From: Henriciella sp. AS95
Lineage (GTDB): Bacteria; Pseudomonadota; Alphaproteobacteria; Caulobacterales; Hyphomonadaceae
Direction of reading: 5' to 3'
DNA: 64,000 nucleotides
Assembly (NCBI RefSeq): GCF_038900055.1
Contig: NZ_JBBMQM010000001.1
Location: forward strand, 1,426,001 to 1,490,000
The translations under genes were made by a program, and so were the position numbers. The notes below the pieces were generated by a model. It saw nothing but the letters and a program-made list of their open reading frames with translations, was not told the DNA's origin and did not search any database. Shown piece after piece: positions 52,055-60,073 of the stretch. Within the stretch, counting starts at the first letter, position 1. Every line of letters starts with the position of its first letter.

Positions 52055-52819
52055 TCACTGCTTTGTTTGGCCTCTTAGATTTTCGAACGCTGCCGTTACT
52101 TGCCTGCTGAGCGCCTGGACGCGTTCGTTCTTGTGACTGTCGAATTTTTTGAGGAGAGTTTGCTCGACTGTGTATGCGCTCAGACCGTTTTCGAACCAAT
52201 GCGTGTCGAACAATTGCCAGTTTCGCCCAAGCAGTTCGTCTGGAACCGAGAAGTTGAGCGAAGCCAATCTACTTTCGGGATTTTGAGAGATACCCAGCTT
52301 GAATACGTTGGAGTGTCCGAAGCGAAATGCATACAGTGCAGTTGGTCCATCACTGCGCGAAACGATAGCTGACCAAAGTGACGGTGGAGGACCCGGTTGG
52401 CCAGATTGCCGTTTCGGCCCGTCAGTATCGATATGCAAATCGAAAGCTGCGAGAATTGCGTCCCAGCGACTTCCAACTCGCTTCAAGCGTGCGTCGAACA
52501 GCTTCTCGGAGAAGCCCTTTAGTTTCGCCGTCTGAACGCCAAGTGTGCTGTTTTGGGAGTTGTATTGTCGAAACACCCTAAGGCGGTAGCCACTATTTTC
52601 GATTAGTTGGATATGTTTTATTGCCTGACCGTATCCTGGTTGAAGCCGGTTGTTTAGTTTTCTCCAGCTTTTTTCAAGAATAACTGCTGAGCCATTCGAT
52701 TCTAGGTCGTCCCAAAACCCGAATATCACGAACTGGTCCTCGTGATTTACGAACGACCAACTCCAAGTCCAGTTGGAGCAAGTCGCACCGTAGCTTTCGA
52801 CGAATTGCTTTCGATTCAT
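52055..52819 (-). CDS. GIY-YIG (T5orf172-like) protein with restriction-type N-terminal domain
   Basis: A 254-residue protein with two parts. Residues about 1-115 begin NRKQFVESYGATCSNWTWSWSFVNHE and continue VIFGFWDDL; from memory this pattern precedes nuclease domains in restriction-like proteins. Residues about 160-245 fit a T5orf172/MUG113-type GIY-YIG domain: ALYAFRFGHSNVFKLGISQNPESRLASLN, then AYTVEQTLLKKF (by ends). The combination suggests a DNA-binding nuclease, perhaps a modification-dependent restriction factor. No methylase is adjacent. The base composition is lower in GC than polA. The ATG at 52819 is clear, although no strong ribosome binding site is visible. Confidence 0.7.
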   Translation of the reverse strand: MNRKQFVESYGATCSNWTWSWSFVNHEDQFVIFGFWDDLESNGSAVILEKSWRKLNNRLQPGYGQAIKHIQLIENSGYRLRVFRQYNSQNSTLGVQTAKLKGFSEKLFDARLKRVGSRWDAILAAFDLHIDTDGPKRQSGQPGPPPSLWSAIVSRSDGPTALYAFRFGHSNVFKLGISQNPESRLASLNFSVPDELLGRNWQLFDTHWFENGLSAYTVEQTLLKKFDSHKNERVQALSRQVTAAFENLRGQTKQ

Positions 52820-52871
52820 TATCTTAGATTGACTATCGCAGAGTGTCTAAATCATGAATCACTCTCATATA

Positions 52872-55664
52872 CTAATGCGCCTCAGCCCAAGTCCGCGCGG
52901 CGTTTGCGTCGACGTCCAGCGGGACGCTGAGTTGCAGGGCGGGTAGCGGCGCTTTTTCCATCACGGCTTTGACGATTTTGATCGTGTCTTCGGCTTGGGC
53001 TTCGGGCACTTCGAAGACGAGTTCGTCGTGGACCTGTAGCAGCATCTTCGCGTCTAGCTTCTTCTTGGCGAGCGCTTCCGGCATGGCGATCATGGCGCGT
53101 TTGATGATGTCGGCGGCGGAGCCCTGGATCGGGGCGTTGATGGCCTGGCGTTCTGCGAAGGCGCGCTGGGCGCCGTTCTTCGAGCCCATTTCCTTCAGAT
53201 GCAGTTTCCGGCCGAAAGCCGTTGTTACGTAAAGGTTTTCCTTCGCGAAGGCCTTGGTCTCATCCATGTATTTCCGGATGCCGGGGAACTTCTCGAAATA
53301 GGCCTTGATATAGTCCGACGCCTCGCCGCGCTCGATGCCGAGCTGGTTGGCAAGGCCGAAGGCTGAGATGCCATAGATGATGCCGAAATTGATCGCCTTC
53401 GCCTTGCGGCGCACCATCGGGTCCATGCCCTCGATGGAGGTGTCGAACATTTCCGAGGCCGTCATGGCGTGGATGTCGAGGCCGTCCTTGAAGGCGTTCT
53501 TCAGCGCGTCGATATTGGCGATATGGGCCAGCAGGCGCAGCTCGATCTGGCTGTAGTCGGCGCTGATCAGGACATTGCCTTCTTCGGCGATAAAGGCTTC
53601 GCGGATCTTGCGGCCTTCCTCGGTGCGGATCGGGATGTTCTGCAGGTTCGGATCAGTGGAGGAGAGCCGGCCCGTCTGCGCGCCCGCCATGGAATAGGAG
53701 GTGTGGACGCGTTTGGTGTCCGGGTTGATCGCGTCCTGCAAGGCCTCTGTATAGGTCGAGCGGAGCTTTGAGAGCGTTCTCCAGTCGAGGATGATCTGCG
53801 GCAGCTCATGGCCCTGCGCGGCGAGGAATTCGAGCTGGCTCGCATCGGTCGACCACTGGCCGGACTTGGTTTTCTTGCCGCCGGGCAAATCCATCTCTCC
53901 GAAGAGGATTTCGCCGAGCTGTTTGGGCGAGCCCATGTTGAATTCAGTGCCCGCGGCCTTGTAGGCGCTGTCTTCGAGGCCGGCCATGCGCTGCTGGAAA
54001 TCGGAGGAGAGGCGCGAGAGGAAGTCGCGGTCGACCTTGATGCCGTGGCTTTCCATTTCGGCGAGGACGGGGATCAACGGGCGGTCGAGCGTCTCATAGA
54101 CCGTGGTGACCTTTTCGGTGTGCAGGCGCGGCTTGAACATCTGCCAGAGGCGGAGGGTGACGTCGGCATCCTCGGCGGCGTATTCGGTCGCCTTGTCGAG
54201 GGGGACGCGATCAAAAGTGATCTGCTTCTGGCCGGTGCCGCAGACTTCCTTGAACGGGATCGGCGTGTGGTGGAAGTAGCGCTCCGACAGCTCATCCATG
54301 CCGTGGCCATGCATGCCGGCATGCAGCGCAAAGGAGAGCAGCATCGTGTCATCAATCGGGGCGAGCGTGATGCCGTTGCGGATGAAGACCGTGTAGTCGT
54401 ACTTCATGTTCTGGCCGACCTTGAGAATGGCCGGGTCTTCGAGCAGGGGTTTCAGCGCCTTCAGGGCGTCTTCCTTGCGGATCTGGCGCGGCGGGGCTGC
54501 GTCGAACATGTCGCCGCCACCGGAATGATCCGGGTCAATGTGGTCTAGCGGGATGTAGCAAGCCTCATTCGGCGCGACGGCGATTGAGATGCCGACAAGT
54601 TTACAGACCTGGCAGTCGAGGCTGTCGGTTTCGGTGTCGACGGCGATCACGCCGGCCTCATAGGCCCGCTCGATCCAGTCCTCGAGCGTCTTGAAATCAC
54701 GCACGCAGACATAGTTTTCCTTGTCGAAGCCAACCTCGCCCTGCGTTGGTTCTTCGAGCACACCTTCAAGTTCCAGCGTTTCGCGAACGCGGCGGGTGAT
54801 GGTGCGGAACTCCATCTTTTCGAGGAAGTCGATGAGGGTGACCGGGTCCGGGTCGCAGACGGCGAGGTCTTCCAGCGGGGTCTCAAGAGGAACCTTGTCG
54901 TCCAGCGTGACCAGCTTTTTCGAAATGCGGACCTGTTCGGCATGATCGATCAGGGTCTGGCGGCGCTTGGGCTGTTTGATCTCTTCGGCGCGTTCGAGCA
55001 ATTCCTCGACGGTGCCGTATTCCTCGAGCAGCGTGGCCGCCGTCTTTACGCCGATGCCGGGCGCGCCGGGGACATTGTCGACGCTGTCGCCGGCAAGCGC
55101 CTGAACGTCGACGACTTTTTCCGGACCGACCCCGAATTTCTCGAACACCTGCTGGATGCCAAGATGCTTGTTCTTCATCGTGTCGAGCATGGTGGTCTTC
55201 TCTGTGACCAGCTGCATGAGGTCCTTGTCCGACGAGACGATGGTCACGCGAGCCCCCTTGGCCTCAGCCTGGCGGGCATAGGTCGCGATCAGATCGTCGG
55301 CCTCATAGCCCTCCATTTCGAGGGCATGGCAGGCAAAGGCGATGGAAGCTTCGCGGACCAGCGGGAATTGCGGGCGAAGGTCCTCTGGCGGCTCATCCCG
55401 GTTGGCCTTGTAGTCGGGATAGAGATCGTTGCGGAAGGTGTAGCTGCCCTTGTCGAAGACGCAGGCGAAATGGGTCGGGCGCTCGTCGCCCTTCAGCTCT
55501 TCCAGCAGTTTCCAGAGCATGTTGCAGAAACCGGCCACAGCGCCGACGGGCAGGCCATCAGAGGCGCGGCTCAGCGGCGGCAGGGCATGGAAAGCGCGGA
55601 AGATATAGGCGCTCGCGTCGATGAGGTAGAGATGGCTGTCTTCATTGATCGGCGCGGTGGGCAT
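52872..55664 (-). CDS. polA: DNA polymerase I
   Basis: The 930-residue enzyme fills gaps in repair and removes RNA primers. Three domains are present. The 5'-3' nuclease (residues 1-310) has YLIDASAYIFRAFHALPP and VSSDKDLMQLV. The 3'-5' exonuclease is intact, with VIAVDTETDSLD as Exo I. The polymerase domain has motif A DYSQIELRLLAHI, motif B RRKAKAINFGIIYGIS and motif C QVHDELVFEVP. The C-terminus TWAEAH is the normal family end. ATG 55664 is conventional. A short second copy of its last codons lies at 51880-51914. Confidence 0.98.
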   Translation of the reverse strand: MPTAPINEDSHLYLIDASAYIFRAFHALPPLSRASDGLPVGAVAGFCNMLWKLLEELKGDERPTHFACVFDKGSYTFRNDLYPDYKANRDEPPEDLRPQFPLVREASIAFACHALEMEGYEADDLIATYARQAEAKGARVTIVSSDKDLMQLVTEKTTMLDTMKNKHLGIQQVFEKFGVGPEKVVDVQALAGDSVDNVPGAPGIGVKTAATLLEEYGTVEELLERAEEIKQPKRRQTLIDHAEQVRISKKLVTLDDKVPLETPLEDLAVCDPDPVTLIDFLEKMEFRTITRRVRETLELEGVLEEPTQGEVGFDKENYVCVRDFKTLEDWIERAYEAGVIAVDTETDSLDCQVCKLVGISIAVAPNEACYIPLDHIDPDHSGGGDMFDAAPPRQIRKEDALKALKPLLEDPAILKVGQNMKYDYTVFIRNGITLAPIDDTMLLSFALHAGMHGHGMDELSERYFHHTPIPFKEVCGTGQKQITFDRVPLDKATEYAAEDADVTLRLWQMFKPRLHTEKVTTVYETLDRPLIPVLAEMESHGIKVDRDFLSRLSSDFQQRMAGLEDSAYKAAGTEFNMGSPKQLGEILFGEMDLPGGKKTKSGQWSTDASQLEFLAAQGHELPQIILDWRTLSKLRSTYTEALQDAINPDTKRVHTSYSMAGAQTGRLSSTDPNLQNIPIRTEEGRKIREAFIAEEGNVLISADYSQIELRLLAHIANIDALKNAFKDGLDIHAMTASEMFDTSIEGMDPMVRRKAKAINFGIIYGISAFGLANQLGIERGEASDYIKAYFEKFPGIRKYMDETKAFAKENLYVTTAFGRKLHLKEMGSKNGAQRAFAERQAINAPIQGSAADIIKRAMIAMPEALAKKKLDAKMLLQVHDELVFEVPEAQAEDTIKIVKAVMEKAPLPALQLSVPLDVDANAARTWAEAH

Positions 55665-55762
55665 GGGCAGAATCCTTCCTGAGAGGGCAGATGTAGCGGC
55701 ACATTCGCGGAAGGGGTAGGGGGGCTCATGCAGGCGTTGTGGGCAGGGTGAACATCAGCCGG

Positions 55763-56563
55763 TCAGGGATGGCGCCGCTTTGGCTTGAAATACGCAGCGG
55801 CGTCACCGAGTTCCTGGACGATGCCAAGCGGGTCGGGGGTGTCGCAGCGTGGGCAGGGGCGCAGCAGGATGGCTTTGGTGAGCAGGTCGAGGTGTTCGGC
55901 GGTCACAGGCGGCAGGAGAAAGTCCGCGGCTGCGCTCGCGCGTTCCATGTCAATGACGTCCTCGCTTGGGGTGAGCGGGTCTGTAGCGGGCGCACCCGAT
56001 TGTTTTTCGCGCATCGCGCGAAAGCGATGGACGTGCGCCTTTTCAAGGATCTGCATATGGGGCGGCTTCAGCGTGAGCCTTGCCTCCTCGGCCCAGTCCG
56101 GCTCTGTCTTCCGATGGAAATATTGACCTCCTCCGTCCCGCATCTCGGTCTCCCGGTGGCAGCCGGTGAAGTCGCCCAGCGAGACCACGCCGCCGCAGTC
56201 GACGCACGCTGTCCGCTCCGGAAAGTTGAAACTATGCCTGCGGACAGCTTCGGCAGGCAGAAGGTTCGAGAAGACTGCCTGTTCACTCGGCTCGTTCGCG
56301 CAGATGCTGCATCGGACAATGGCCCACCAGGCCGGCTGATGGCTGGCGCAGACGGGGCAGGCATACATGCTGCCTTCCGGCGGACGTCGTGGCGGCGGAG
56401 GTTTGGGGGAAGGCGTCAGTGAAGAGAGTGGTCGCTGAGGGTCGACCACGGTCCGGCGACTGCCATCGTAATCGAGCAGCTTTTCGCCGCAGGTGACGCA
56501 GAACTTGTCTGTTACGCGGGCCTTTCGGCCGCAGGTTGGGCAGTCGTGAATTGGCTCGCTCAA
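55763..56563 (-). CDS. Multi zinc-ribbon protein, function unknown
   Basis: This 266-residue cytosolic protein has at least four Cys-x2-Cys knuckles: DCPTCG with FCVTCG at the N-terminus (one zinc ribbon), YACPVCA with RCSICA (a second), TACVDCG with a later GCH, and RPCPRCD near the C-terminus. A Pro-rich linker (SPKPPPPRRPPEG) separates the first ribbon from the rest. The last 20 residues (DAAAYFKPKRRHP) are basic. It may bind nucleic acids or partner proteins. I know no named family. It lies about 100 bases downstream of polA start on the same strand. Confidence 0.7.
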   Translation of the reverse strand: MSEPIHDCPTCGRKARVTDKFCVTCGEKLLDYDGSRRTVVDPQRPLSSLTPSPKPPPPRRPPEGSMYACPVCASHQPAWWAIVRCSICANEPSEQAVFSNLLPAEAVRRHSFNFPERTACVDCGGVVSLGDFTGCHRETEMRDGGGQYFHRKTEPDWAEEARLTLKPPHMQILEKAHVHRFRAMREKQSGAPATDPLTPSEDVIDMERASAAADFLLPPVTAEHLDLLTKAILLRPCPRCDTPDPLGIVQELGDAAAYFKPKRRHP

Positions 56564-56725
56564 CTGGTGCGCCTCCTAAGAGGTAATGCGCAGCTGGAAG
56601 CTGAATCGGTCCAAAGTGTTTTGCTGGCGCGATGATTTGGAGAGCTGGCAAGGCCGAAACCCCGCGCAAGGCCGACAGAGCCTTCAGGCCCTGCTGGTGT
56701 CAGTCATCGTGACGTGGGTATTCGT

Positions 56726-57292
56726 CTAGAACTCGCTCGCGCGGGACCGCGCCTGTGGGGGCACGCTTGTGTTTTCGATGATTTCGTCGATGCGCTCGCG
56801 TTGCTTATTGCGCTCCGGGGTCGGCGCCTTGAGCGAGGCAAGCTTCAGCTCTGCATTGTCTTCGCTGTAGTCGCTGGCCAGGTTGAGGATGACATTGCGG
56901 AATTCGGCAAAGCTGACGCGGCGGTCGAGATTGGGGTCGAAGCGAACCGGATTGGCGAGAGAATCGTCGCGGGTCGGCAAATCCTGCGCCCAGGCCTGCT
57001 GTTCGAGCGCGGTCAGTTCGCCGTCGCGGTTGGCGTCCGCAGCGATGAACGCGCTTTTGACGCCGGTTTCGAGCTCTTCCGCTGAAATCCGGCCATTTGC
57101 GTTTGCGTCGAAGGAGGCCAGCAGGCCGCCGCCGGGTTTCAGCCGGTCGGCTTTCAGTGTGGCGCGCGCTTCGTCCTTCACTTCTCCAGACCCTGGAAGG
57201 CGAACGACCACGTCATCTTCAGCAGCAGCGGCACCTGAAAAACCAGATAGCGGCGCGGCGATGACGATCAGGGCTGCGAGTGAACGGATCAT
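56726..57292 (-). CDS. EF-hand calcium-binding secreted protein
   Basis: A 188-residue precursor with a signal peptide (SLAALIVIAAPLSGFSGAAAAE). Three EF-hand-like loops are visible: DANANGRISAEE, DANRDGELTALE and DPNLDRRVSFAE. The third has Arg at a position usually taken by Gly, so it may bind weakly. The C-terminal quarter is a Lys/Arg/Glu-rich helix. Such small proteins bind calcium in the periplasm; the purpose is unknown. It is divergent from ahcY. Confidence 0.9.
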   Translation of the reverse strand: MIRSLAALIVIAAPLSGFSGAAAAEDDVVVRLPGSGEVKDEARATLKADRLKPGGGLLASFDANANGRISAEELETGVKSAFIAADANRDGELTALEQQAWAQDLPTRDDSLANPVRFDPNLDRRVSFAEFRNVILNLASDYSEDNAELKLASLKAPTPERNKQRERIDEIIENTSVPPQARSRASEF

Positions 57293-57472
57293 GTGAGCTC
57301 CAATGCAGAACCGGGAAAGTTAATATAGCCATGTGTGACGTGAATGCCACATGACCAATCAGTATGCTGCGGCGAAATTGCGCCCGGATTGGAGCGCGAA
57401 GGCGATTTCGAGCGTCTCACTGATCAAAGTTGCGCGTGAAACTTGCCTTCTGATGGAGGCTTCGATAGATGG

Positions 57473-57488
57473 CATATAAACATATAAA
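57473..57488 (+). promoter_or_regulatory. Tandem CATATAAA repeat before ahcY
   Basis: Two exact copies of CATATAAA stand head to tail, ending two bases before the ribosome binding site AAAGGA. The position right before a gene of the methionine cycle suggests an operator for a homocysteine/SAH-responsive repressor (SahR-type), but the repeat is direct rather than palindromic, so this is tentative. The rest of the 206-base gap shows no SAH riboswitch signature. Confidence 0.35.
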
Positions 57489-57499
57489 GGATCATTGAT

Positions 57500-58894
57500 A
57501 TGTCCAAAGACTACGCTGTAGCAGACATCTCCCTCGCCGATTTCGGACGCAAGGAAATTGCGATCGCAGAGACCGAAATGCCGGGCCTGATGGCGGCACG
57601 CGAAGAGTATGGCTCAGAGCAGCCGCTAAAGGGCGCGCGCATCGCCGGATCGCTTCACATGACGATCCAGACGGCTGTCCTCATTCAGACGCTGGAAGCG
57701 CTGGGCGCGGAAGTGCGCTGGGCCTCGTGCAATATCTATTCGACACAGGACCATGCTGCGGCTGCTATTGCCGACAACGGCACCCCGGTCTTCGCTCACA
57801 AGGGTGAGACGCTGGAAGAGTACTGGGACTTCGCAGACAAGATCTTCGAGTGGCCGGATGGCAAGACCGTCAACCTCATCCTCGATGATGGCGGCGACGC
57901 GACCATGTATCTGATCATCGGCGAGAAGGCCGAGAAAGACCCGTCCATTCTCGACAATCCAGGGTCGGATGAAGAAGTCGCCTTGTTCAAGCAGATCAAG
58001 AAGCGCATCGCCGAAACGCCGGGCTGGTTCGCCCGCATCAAGGCTGGCATCAAGGGCGTGTCCGAAGAGACGACGACCGGCGTGAACCGCCTCTATCAGC
58101 TGGAGAAAAAGGGCGAACTGCCTTTCCCGGCGATCAACGTCAACGACTCGGTCACCAAGTCGAAATTCGACAACAAGTATGGCTGTAAGGAATCGCTGGT
58201 CGACGCGATCCGCCGCGGCACAGACGTGATGATGGCCGGCAAGACGGCTTTCGTCGCTGGCTATGGCGATGTCGGCAAGGGGTCTGCGGCATCGCTGTCA
58301 GGTGCTGGCGCGCGTGTCACCGTTTCCGAAGTCGACCCGATCTGCGCCCTGCAGGCCGCCATGGACGGCTATGACGTCCAGACGCTCGACACGATGGCGT
58401 CGAAAGCCGACATCTTCGTGACGGCCACAGGCAACAAGGACATCCTCACCGTCGATCACATGCGGGCGATGAAGGACATGTCGATTGTCTGTAATATCGG
58501 CCACTTCGACAATGAAATTCAGGTCGAAGGCCTGCGCAATTTCAAGTGGGACAATATCAAGCCGCAAGTCGACATGATCACCTTCCCGGATGGCAAGCGC
58601 ATCATCCTTCTCTCCGAAGGCCGTCTGGTGAACCTCGGCAACGCCACGGGCCATCCGAGCTTCGTGATGTCCGCCTCGTTCACCAACCAGACGCTCGCCC
58701 AGATCGCGCTTCACAAGAATGATGGCGAGTACAAGAACTCGGTCTACACGCTGCCGAAGCATCTCGATGAGAAGGTTGCGCGCCTTCACCTTGCCAAGCT
58801 GAATGTTGGCCTGACAGAGCTGTCCGAAGAGCAGGCCGATTATATCGGCGTGACGCCGGAAGGCCCGTACAAGCCGGAGCATTACCGCTACTAA
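57500..58894 (+). CDS. ahcY: Adenosylhomocysteinase (SAH hydrolase)
   Basis: AhcY splits S-adenosylhomocysteine into adenosine and homocysteine, keeping methylation reactions going. The 464-residue protein has [20 protein letters not shown] and the Rossmann NAD site [11 protein letters not shown]. The Lys/Asp residues of the active site are in [12 protein letters not shown]. The C-terminal end [24 protein letters not shown] is fully conserved, as in all family members that form tetramers (by ends). AAAGGA gives a ribosome binding site with eight-base spacing. It stands alone. Confidence 0.98.
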   Translation: MSKDYAVADISLADFGRKEIAIAETEMPGLMAAREEYGSEQPLKGARIAGSLHMTIQTAVLIQTLEALGAEVRWASCNIYSTQDHAAAAIADNGTPVFAHKGETLEEYWDFADKIFEWPDGKTVNLILDDGGDATMYLIIGEKAEKDPSILDNPGSDEEVALFKQIKKRIAETPGWFARIKAGIKGVSEETTTGVNRLYQLEKKGELPFPAINVNDSVTKSKFDNKYGCKESLVDAIRRGTDVMMAGKTAFVAGYGDVGKGSAASLSGAGARVTVSEVDPICALQAAMDGYDVQTLDTMASKADIFVTATGNKDILTVDHMRAMKDMSIVCNIGHFDNEIQVEGLRNFKWDNIKPQVDMITFPDGKRIILLSEGRLVNLGNATGHPSFVMSASFTNQTLAQIALHKNDGEYKNSVYTLPKHLDEKVARLHLAKLNVGLTELSEEQADYIGVTPEGPYKPEHYRY

Positions 58895-58905
58895 ACATCT
58901 CTGGT

Positions 58906-58921
58906 CTGTGAAATTTCACGG
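58906..58921. other. Palindrome between ahcY and the lipoprotein gene
   Basis: GTGAAATTTCAC (58908-58919) is a perfect 12-base palindrome, extended by one wobble and one C-G pair. It is too short-looped to be a hairpin terminator with certainty and may be a protein-binding site. Confidence 0.35.
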
Positions 58922-58940
58922 ATCGGGTTCGGCATAAATC

Positions 58941-58987
58941 AAACCCTTCGTGATTAAGCTTCTGGCCTGATTGCGGAGGGTTTTTTT
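58941..58987 (+). terminator. Terminator-like structure overlapping the next ribosome binding site
   Basis: AAACCCTTCG (58941-58950) pairs with CGGAGGGTTT (58974-58983), with one mismatch and a 23-base loop, followed by T residues up to 58987. The right arm contains GGAGGG, which is also the ribosome binding site of the lipoprotein gene starting at 58988. The same DNA may both end the ahcY transcript and start translation of the next gene. Confidence 0.5.
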
Positions 58988-60010
58988 ATGCGGCGACTGA
59001 CAAGACTTGCCCTGATTGCGCTGACGGTCAGCCTGTCTTCCTGCTCGGAAGCGATGCTCAAATCCGCCAGCAATGGCAATCAGATTCCGGCAGACTATCC
59101 GGTGGCGCAAGTCGATGGTGCACCCGCAAGTACGGTCGGTCAGGTTGCGACCGGCCAGCCGGTCCTGACCAACAAGGCCGCGCCCGCACCATTCGAATTT
59201 GTCGATGCAGAAGCCAAATGCCGGATGCCGCGCCCGTCTGGCAATGCACGCGTGGCCTACGCCTATTTCTATGGCGGCGGGGTGAAGACGCCGCTCCAAT
59301 ACGTTGCCGATGCCAATCGCGCTGAACAGCTGCAGCAGCGCATCCGGCTGTCAGATCAGATCGCCGATGAGATGGGCTCATCGAGTTTCGACAGCGCTGC
59401 GCTCGCAAGGGAAGCGGCCGCTTTTGCCAAGGGAAACGCGGTTGAATGGCTGACCCGTGTCGACGTGCTCGTAACCGAGACCGACGCGCCGGTTTACCTT
59501 GTCCTGACTTCCTACAATGCCGTGCTCTGGAATATCCAGACGGCGCCGGGCGTGGAAATCGATGGCATCGTCGTCAGCGCCTATGAGGGCGGGGCGATTG
59601 CCAATGGTGTCGACCCCAAGCGCACCGGCTTCATGGGCCACCGCGGCGCGCCGAACCGCAGCTGCTACCTGGACGGGCAGGGCCGTCCGGTCACCGTCGA
59701 GGCGCGTATTGCCGGAGCAAAAGACCTCAATCCGGATTTCGATGCGACGCGATACCGTGACCGCTGGGCGGAAGAGTACAGACAGGGCCTGGCCTTTTTC
59801 CGTACCGAATTGCCAAGAAAGATCGGCAAACGTGTTGAGTGGATCATCACGCAGGGCCCGAAGGACGGTACGAAAGCCATCCTTGTCGGCGATGTTCCGG
59901 CAGAGCCTTTCCAGCAGCAGCCGATCACGAAAATCCAGTTGCCATCCTATGTCTGGCCGTATTGGGGGGATCGCCGGAGCGCCTACAAATACTTCGGGCT
60001 TGAACGCTAG
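58988..60010 (+). CDS. Predicted lipoprotein, function unknown
   Basis: A 340-residue precursor with lipobox LSSC. The mature N-terminus is a flexible Ala/Val/Pro linker, followed by a folded part with two cysteines (AKCRMP, RSCYLD). Strand-like segments such as PVYLVLTSYNAVLWNI and GVEIDGIVVSAYEGG alternate with helices. The C-terminus IQLPSYVWPYWGDRRSAYKYFGLER is rich in aromatics (by ends). No family is recognised. The start is fixed by GGAGGG, seven T residues and ATG. Confidence 0.68.
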   Translation: MRRLTRLALIALTVSLSSCSEAMLKSASNGNQIPADYPVAQVDGAPASTVGQVATGQPVLTNKAAPAPFEFVDAEAKCRMPRPSGNARVAYAYFYGGGVKTPLQYVADANRAEQLQQRIRLSDQIADEMGSSSFDSAALAREAAAFAKGNAVEWLTRVDVLVTETDAPVYLVLTSYNAVLWNIQTAPGVEIDGIVVSAYEGGAIANGVDPKRTGFMGHRGAPNRSCYLDGQGRPVTVEARIAGAKDLNPDFDATRYRDRWAEEYRQGLAFFRTELPRKIGKRVEWIITQGPKDGTKAILVGDVPAEPFQQQPITKIQLPSYVWPYWGDRRSAYKYFGLER

Positions 60011-60073
60011 GCTTGCCGAAGCGCCGAAAAAGAATGACACTCGCGTCAGATATAAGGACGGGAGGTCAGGACG

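Noticed and set aside
51753-52199. 148-residue minus-strand frame covering the polA-tail copy
   Set aside because: It overlaps the end of the GIY-YIG gene, runs through the 96-bp repeat and has no initiation signal, so it is probably not translated.
57293-57499. SAH riboswitch before ahcY
   Set aside because: The conserved GC-rich core of that riboswitch is not present in this rather AT-rich leader.
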